Source: Vibrio agarivorans (GTDB lineage: Bacteria > Pseudomonadota > Gammaproteobacteria > Enterobacterales > Vibrionaceae). Taken from it: a DNA stretch of 64,000 nt. The notes below the pieces were generated by a model. The model had not been told where the DNA came from. It was given only the letters and a program-made list of their open reading frames with translations, and did no database searches. The stretch is from contig NZ_JAUFQF010000004.1 in assembly GCF_030409635.1 (NCBI RefSeq), positions 1,212,241 through 1,276,240 on the forward strand. Reading direction: 5' to 3'. The position numbers were made by a program, and so were the translations under genes. Shown here piece by piece: positions 59,865 to 64,000 of this stretch (its first letter is position 1; each line of letters begins with the position of its first letter).

Positions 59865-60848
59865 TTACGGCTGAAACTCCCATGCTTGTGCAATTCCCGC
59901 AGATGTACCTGAGACGACCTGCTGTTCACCAAAGGCTGCATCATACACCACGGCTCGTGGAGGGCGTGTATCTTTTTGCGGTTTCGCCTCCATTTGCTGA
60001 ATTTTTTTCCCAGAGGATGTTTCCCATACTGCAATTTGCCCAGCAGGGGTTCCAGTGATTAGCCACTGACCATCGTCAGAAAAGCGAGCGCTAGAAAAAA
60101 TGAGTTGTCTTGAGAAGCTTTTCAACTCACTGACTTTGTTGCCCGTTTTTAGATCCCAAATAACCGCTTGGTTCCCGCCATCGGAGGTGAATGCTAACTC
60201 TCCGTCACGCTGTAAGGCTACGCGATTGACACGCTGTTCATGCTCAAAGGCATGCACCACCAGACCTGTTTGTGTGTCCCAAAGGTAGGCTTGGTAGTCA
60301 TTACCACCCGATAAGGCGTACCTGCCATTGGGAGCAATAGCGACTGAATTGACTTTTTCGTTGTGTGCAAGGAACTCTATGCGCCTTCCAGTGACTAAGT
60401 CTACGTAGATGGCTTTACCGTTTGTAAGGCCAAGCAGGACTTGTTCACCATTACTGGCAATATCAGCGTCCCTAATGAGTCCATCGGATATGGACCATAG
60501 GCCTTCAGCTTTTGTCCACCCTAGGTCCCAAACTGCGAAGTTGGTTTGGCTGGTGGTGATGGCAAAGCGGCCATTGTCAGAGAGACGAATTTTCGATACG
60601 TGGCTCGCATCCTGGTCAAGCTCTCCGAGCTCAGCCAGTTTTTTATCGAGTGTTAAGTCCCAGAGAATCAACTGGTTCTCTGGTGAGTAGGTGAGAGCGA
60701 ACCTCGCATCGCGACTTAAGCCAAAGCTGGTTGTGCCTTGGGGTTCTAGCTCCCATTGAGCGACTTGTGTCGGGCCAAAAAAGCATCCGTTGAGCGCTAA
60801 TAAGCTGATCCATACGATGTTTTTTGTTAGAAATCGTGTAACTGACAA
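59865..60848 (-). CDS. WD40-repeat lipoprotein
   Basis: A 327-residue protein with a lipoprotein signal ending LALNGC (Cys22), followed by degenerate beta-propeller repeats marked by LILWDL, FAVWDL, AYLWDT, AVIWDL, IAVWET and AQAWEF. Six visible repeats plus the N-terminal strands could close a seven-bladed propeller. It is probably outer-membrane anchored; the residue after Cys is Phe, not Asp. Function unknown; likely a scaffold. It is divergent from fkpA and joined to slyX. Confidence 0.85.
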   Translation of the reverse strand: MSVTRFLTKNIVWISLLALNGCFFGPTQVAQWELEPQGTTSFGLSRDARFALTYSPENQLILWDLTLDKKLAELGELDQDASHVSKIRLSDNGRFAITTSQTNFAVWDLGWTKAEGLWSISDGLIRDADIASNGEQVLLGLTNGKAIYVDLVTGRRIEFLAHNEKVNSVAIAPNGRYALSGGNDYQAYLWDTQTGLVVHAFEHEQRVNRVALQRDGELAFTSDGGNQAVIWDLKTGNKVSELKSFSRQLIFSSARFSDDGQWLITGTPAGQIAVWETSSGKKIQQMEAKPQKDTRPPRAVVYDAAFGEQQVVSGTSAGIAQAWEFQP

Positions 60849-60985
60849 ACTATTGACTTAATTTATAGGGAAATTTACTAAACGTATGTCTATAGTGGTA
60901 CAACTCGGTTGTGCATGCCAGAGGTAATGGCATAATTGTGGACAGAATTATTATCAGATTACATCCAGATCAGTTGGAGAATTTA

Positions 60986-61768
60986 ATGAAATCTATGTTT
61001 AAAGTTTCACTGCTTGCGGCGACAGTTGTACTAGCAGTTGGTTGTCAAAAAGAAGAAGAACCAAAAGTCGAAGTCGCACCAGAAGCGCAAACTGAGCAAG
61101 TTCAATCAGGCGCTGCAATGAACTTTGAATCAGAGGATGATAAAGCGGCATACGCAATTGGTGCCTCTTTTGCTTCTTACCTATCAACAAGCATTGAAAA
61201 ACCTGCAGAGCTTGGTATTGAACTGAAAAAAGAGCTAGTACTGAAAGGTATTGAAGATGTATTTACTGCTGAGTCTGCGCTTTCTGAAGACGAGACGCGT
61301 GCAGCACTAGAGTCTCTAGACAAGCGTGTTGCTGAAACACTACAAGCTCAAGCAGAAGAGCAAGCAGCTGAAACGCAAAAAGCAGGTGCAGATTTCCGTG
61401 CTGAGTTTGAGAAAGAAGACGGCGTAGTGAAGACTGATTCTGGTCTACTGTATCAAGTGCTTACTCCAGCAGAGGGTGATACGCCAGCTGAAACAGCAAC
61501 GGTAGAAGTACACTACAAAGGTACACTTATCGATGGCACTCAGTTTGATAGCTCATACGACCGTGGTGAGTCAGCAACATTCCCACTAAACCGAGTGATT
61601 GAAGGTTGGACGGAAGGTGTTCAGTTAATGCCTGTAGGTTCTAAGTACAAGTTTGTTATCCCGCCAGAGCTTGCTTACGGTGACCAAGACACGCCAACAA
61701 TCCCTGCAAACTCAACACTAGTATTTGAAGTTGAGCTAGTACAAATTGTTGATGAGACTGCTCAGTAA
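60986..61768 (+). CDS. fkpA: FKBP-type peptidyl-prolyl isomerase FkpA (lipobox-bearing)
   Basis: A 260-residue protein from the ATG giving MKSMFKVSLLAATVV; a 25-codon extension upstream is not part of the protein. The signal ends LAVGC, a lipobox, so it is probably a lipoprotein, unlike soluble E. coli FkpA. An N-terminal helical dimerisation domain (about 50-145) is followed by the FKBP domain with VEVHYKGTLIDGTQFDSSY and PPELAYGD. It is a periplasmic chaperone and prolyl isomerase. A terminator follows. Confidence 0.92.
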   Translation: MKSMFKVSLLAATVVLAVGCQKEEEPKVEVAPEAQTEQVQSGAAMNFESEDDKAAYAIGASFASYLSTSIEKPAELGIELKKELVLKGIEDVFTAESALSEDETRAALESLDKRVAETLQAQAEEQAAETQKAGADFRAEFEKEDGVVKTDSGLLYQVLTPAEGDTPAETATVEVHYKGTLIDGTQFDSSYDRGESATFPLNRVIEGWTEGVQLMPVGSKYKFVIPPELAYGDQDTPTIPANSTLVFEVELVQIVDETAQ

Positions 61769-61792
61769 TTAACTGACTCAGTTTTGATAACG

Positions 61793-61822
61793 AAAACCCG
61801 GCTTGTTTGCCGGGTTTTTTTA
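61793..61822 (+). terminator. Rho-independent terminator after fkpA
   Basis: An 8-bp stem AACCCGGC/GCCGGGTT with a six-base loop and a run of seven T residues, about 27 bp past the stop. Confidence 0.92.
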
Positions 61823-61997
61823 TAGCCTTAGTGTGGTGAACATCGAAATTTGCACAAAATCACAAAGAGTTTGATCGAATACATGAGTGTTCGATTAAAA
61901 ATTTCTGATAAACTTACATCAATTTGTTGAGTTTATACCCAGTTAGTTACTTGGGTCGCTGATTGGCGGCTATTACTTTAGATAGAAACTAATTTGG

Positions 61998-62744
61998 ATG
62001 TTGCGAATGGGGGAGAGTGAAGTGACATCAACAGAAGCAATTAATGTCGATGCTCTGATGGAAATGGAATCGGTCAATACGATGCCGTTTAGCGAGCACG
62101 ACAAGATTATTTTGAAATCTTATGAAGCCGTCGTTGATGGCATTGCCAGCTTGATTGGTCCGTTTTGTGAAATTGTCTTGCACTCATTGGAAGACTTAAA
62201 CACATCAGCAATCAAGATCGCGAATGGTGAAAATACGGGTCGTCAGGTCGGCTCTCCAATCACCGACCTTGCCTTGAAAATGCTAAAAGATATTGAAGGC
62301 TCAGAGCGCAACTTTTCACGTTCTTATTTCACCCGAGCAAAGGGTGGCGTTTTGATGAAATCCATCACTGTGGCAATTCGAAACGGTGAGAACCGAGTGA
62401 TCGGTTTGTTATGTATTAACGTCAATCTAGATGCGCCATTCTCACAGGTTCTCAATTCCTTTATGCCGACAGAAGAGGCGAAACAAGCGGCATCATCGGT
62501 AAATTTTGCCAGTGATGTTGAAGAGCTGGTAGACCAAACTGTTGAGCGCACTATCGAAGAGATTAATGCGGATAAATCGGTATCGAATAATACCAAGAAC
62601 CGCCAGATAGTCATGGAGCTCTATGACAAAGGCATCTTTGATATTAAAGATGCGATTAACCGAGTTGCCGACCGTCTGAACATTTCAAAACATACCGTTT
62701 ACTTGTATATCCGTCAGCGCAAGACTGAGGACGAAGAAATTTGA
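61998..62744 (+). CDS. YheO-like PAS/helix-turn-helix regulator
   Basis: A 248-residue protein with an N-terminal YheO-type PAS domain (about 30-150, containing [15 protein letters not shown] and [10 protein letters not shown]) and a C-terminal helix-turn-helix (about 205-240, ending [14 protein letters not shown]). It lies between fkpA and tusDCB, the same place as yheO in E. coli. The ligand and targets are not known to me. Other in-frame starts lie at 62007 and later. Its stop codon overlaps the TTG start of tusD. Confidence 0.88.
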   Translation: MLRMGESEVTSTEAINVDALMEMESVNTMPFSEHDKIILKSYEAVVDGIASLIGPFCEIVLHSLEDLNTSAIKIANGENTGRQVGSPITDLALKMLKDIEGSERNFSRSYFTRAKGGVLMKSITVAIRNGENRVIGLLCINVNLDAPFSQVLNSFMPTEEAKQAASSVNFASDVEELVDQTVERTIEEINADKSVSNNTKNRQIVMELYDKGIFDIKDAINRVADRLNISKHTVYLYIRQRKTEDEEI

Positions 62745-63136
62745 GTTCACTGAGTTACACATTGGTAGTCAACAGCGGTGTCTACGGGACGCAATCCTCG
62801 CGTAGTGCCTATCTGTTTGCGCAAAGTTTGCTAAAGCAAGGACACACACTGACAAGTGTGTTCTTTTACCAAGACGGGGTGTATAACGGCTCGGCTTTGA
62901 CGGTACCTGCCAATGATGAGTTTGATTTAGTGAAAGCATGGCAAGCCCTCGCTCATGAGCATTCTGTGCGTCTCGAAACCTGTGTCGCTGCAGCGCTAAG
63001 GCGCGGTGTTGTCGGAGAGAGTGAGGCACAGCAACATGGTTTGACACAAGACAACCTTGCTTTGTCATTTGAGCAAGCGGGTTTAGGTAGTTTAGCCGAG
63101 GCTATGTTAACGCAAGATAGGGTGGTGCAGTTTTGA
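62741..63136 (+). CDS. tusD: Sulfurtransferase complex subunit TusD (TTG start)
   Basis: A 131-residue DsrE-family protein. The start is TTG in the overlap TTGA with the yheO-like stop codon. [18 protein letters not shown] and the active-site cysteine in [13 protein letters not shown] (near residue 80) match TusD. TusBCD relays sulfur from TusA to TusE and MnmA for 2-thiouridine at U34 of tRNA-Lys, Glu and Gln. Confidence 0.94.
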   Translation: MSSLSYTLVVNSGVYGTQSSRSAYLFAQSLLKQGHTLTSVFFYQDGVYNGSALTVPANDEFDLVKAWQALAHEHSVRLETCVAAALRRGVVGESEAQQHGLTQDNLALSFEQAGLGSLAEAMLTQDRVVQF

Positions 63137-63489
63137 AAACACTCGGATATCTTTTTACTCAAGGCCCACATAGCACGAGCAGCGGCCGCGAAGGTATTGA
63201 CGCGTTATTAGCGGCATCGGCGTATAGTGAGTCGATTAAAGTCATGTTTATCGGTGATGGTGTGCTCCAATTGCTCGCAGGGCAGTCTACCGAAAGCATC
63301 CTTAGTAAAGATTATGCACCAATGATGAAGCTCTTTGATTTGTATGATATTGAACAGGTTTATGTCTGTAAGGATTCACTAGCAGAACGCGGGTGCTCTC
63401 ATGCTGACCTTATCATTGATGTAGAGCACCTCAGTGCGGATGAGATTCGCCAGCAGATTACTCAATGCCACTCTGTTCTGACTTTCTAA
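63133..63489 (+). CDS. tusC: Sulfurtransferase complex subunit TusC (TTG start)
   Basis: A 118-residue DsrF-family protein ([21 protein letters not shown]). It also starts at a TTG in a TTGA overlap with the tusD stop, so both junctions use the same unusual form of coupling. It is the middle subunit of the TusBCD heterohexamer and has no catalytic cysteine role of its own in E. coli. Confidence 0.93.
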   Translation: MKTLGYLFTQGPHSTSSGREGIDALLAASAYSESIKVMFIGDGVLQLLAGQSTESILSKDYAPMMKLFDLYDIEQVYVCKDSLAERGCSHADLIIDVEHLSADEIRQQITQCHSVLTF

Positions 63490-63499
63490 GGCTGTTGCT

Positions 63500-63775
63500 A
63501 TGTTGATTATTGCAAAATCTATCACTGCTTTGGGCCAAGCTCAAAGGTTGGCATCAGAGCAGGACTCTGTTTTATTAGTTGAAAGTGCCGTCTACGCAGC
63601 AATAAGCCAACATCAGGCTTTTTCTTATTTGAAGGGGTTAAATGTCTCGGTGTTGCGCGAAGATCTACAAGCTCGTGGGATTGAGGAGCGCGTGAGCCCA
63701 TCGTTAAATAAAGTGGATTTTGATGGTTTTGTTCAGCTAACGACACTGCATATCCAGTCAATTACTCTCGATTAG
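63500..63775 (+). CDS. tusB: Sulfurtransferase complex subunit TusB
   Basis: A 91-residue DsrH-family protein (MLIIAKSITALGQAQRL, then SVLLVESAVYAAI). The smallest TusBCD subunit; it follows tusC by 10 bp. The str operon promoter lies directly downstream. Confidence 0.92.
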   Translation: MLIIAKSITALGQAQRLASEQDSVLLVESAVYAAISQHQAFSYLKGLNVSVLREDLQARGIEERVSPSLNKVDFDGFVQLTTLHIQSITLD

Positions 63776-63817
63776 CCCCTTTGAGTGCTTTATAAGCAAA
63801 AAAGATCTGTATATTTC

Positions 63818-63846
63818 TTGACACACCTCCCACCTCTGAATAAAAT
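63818..63846 (+). promoter_or_regulatory. Promoter of the str operon (rpsL onward)
   Basis: A perfect TTGACA and a TAAAAT hexamer spaced by 17 bp, followed by TTTGCGTCCC. The rpsL start codon is 80 bp downstream, leaving room for a short leader. Confidence 0.88.
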
Positions 63847-63925
63847 TTTGCGTCCCTAATTACCACATGTGATTGGGGATAGATTTTTCACAAAGCTTAC
63901 TTTTCAGTAAATCAGGAGCTAGTTA

Positions 63926-64000
63926 ATGGCAACTATTAACCAGTTGGTGCGTAAGCCTCGTGCAAAGCAGGTTGTTAAAAGCAACGTGCCTGCACTAGAA
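63926..64000 (+). CDS. rpsL: 30S ribosomal protein S12 (3' end outside window)
   Basis: The first 25 codons read MATINQLVRKPRAK and onward, matching S12. The rest lies beyond the right edge, so the streptomycin-related loops are not visible. An AGGAG site lies seven bases before the ATG. rpsG, fusA and a second tuf are expected to follow in relatives but are not seen here. Confidence 0.96.
   Translation, partial: MATINQLVRKPRAKQVVKSNVPALE

Overview
The window is a gene-dense stretch of a gammaproteobacterial chromosome. Gene content, gene order and protein style (dam-rpe-gph-trpS, a tRNA-tuf-secE-nusG-rplKAJL-rpoBC block, rsgA-psd/orn/tRNA/queG, tsaE-amiB-mutL-miaA-hfq-hflXKC, fkpA-tusDCB-rpsL) fit a Vibrionaceae member, most likely the larger chromosome of a Vibrio. 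No phage, insertion sequence, integron or CRISPR array is visible. Almost everything is core housekeeping DNA. The less ordinary material lies in non-coding DNA: tRNA arrays, repeats, regulatory leaders, and two intergenic regions that gene calls do not explain.

Layout. 1-5 kb: the 3' part of damX, then dam, rpe, gph and trpS, with a folded GC-rich repeat between rpe and gph. 5-11.6 kb: a large cysteine-type formate dehydrogenase fused to a GltD-like flavin module, convergent with a DcuB-type C4-dicarboxylate carrier, then an MgtC-family membrane protein. 11.6-19.4 kb: epmB divergent from efp (modification enzyme and target), menA, rraA, a MATE exporter, tpiA, a CHMI-like tautomerase, a DUF805 protein and coaA. 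19.6-33.6 kb: four tRNA genes (Thr, Tyr, Gly, Thr) leading into tuf, secE-nusG, rplKA, rplJL and rpoBC, with stringent-type promoters, an L10-type leader and an attenuator-like hairpin before rpoB. 33.7-46.7 kb: rsd, nudC, hemE, a TetR regulator, a DHH protein, envC, gpmI, two transporters, rsgA-psd and orn.

46.8-48.2 kb: an array of seven tRNA-Gly(GCC) and five initiator tRNA-fMet genes plus one broken fMet copy, built largely from a 222-bp tandem unit. 48.25-48.75 kb: a 507-bp AT-rich gap with two perfect, inverted DnaA boxes and a third relaxed one. It sits between the tRNA-Gly genes and queG, where E. coli carries the DnaA-titrating datA locus, so a datA-like replication control site is the most interesting hypothesis here. 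48.75-64 kb: queG, the tsaE-amiB-mutL-miaA-hfq-hflX-hflK-hflC cluster, a DUF2065 protein, slyX, a WD40 lipoprotein, fkpA, a YheO-like regulator, tusDCB, and the first codons of rpsL behind a strong promoter.

Functional links: EnvC and AmiB are activator and amidase in cell separation, and DamX is a divisome SPOR protein. EpmB acts on EF-P. QueG, TsaE, MiaA and TusBCD all modify tRNA. Rsd, RpoBC, NusG, the ribosomal proteins and RraA form the expression core. A possible small RNA upstream of hemE (minus strand, about 35214-35278) is the second observation worth testing. All calls come from reading the sequence; no database search or folding program was run.
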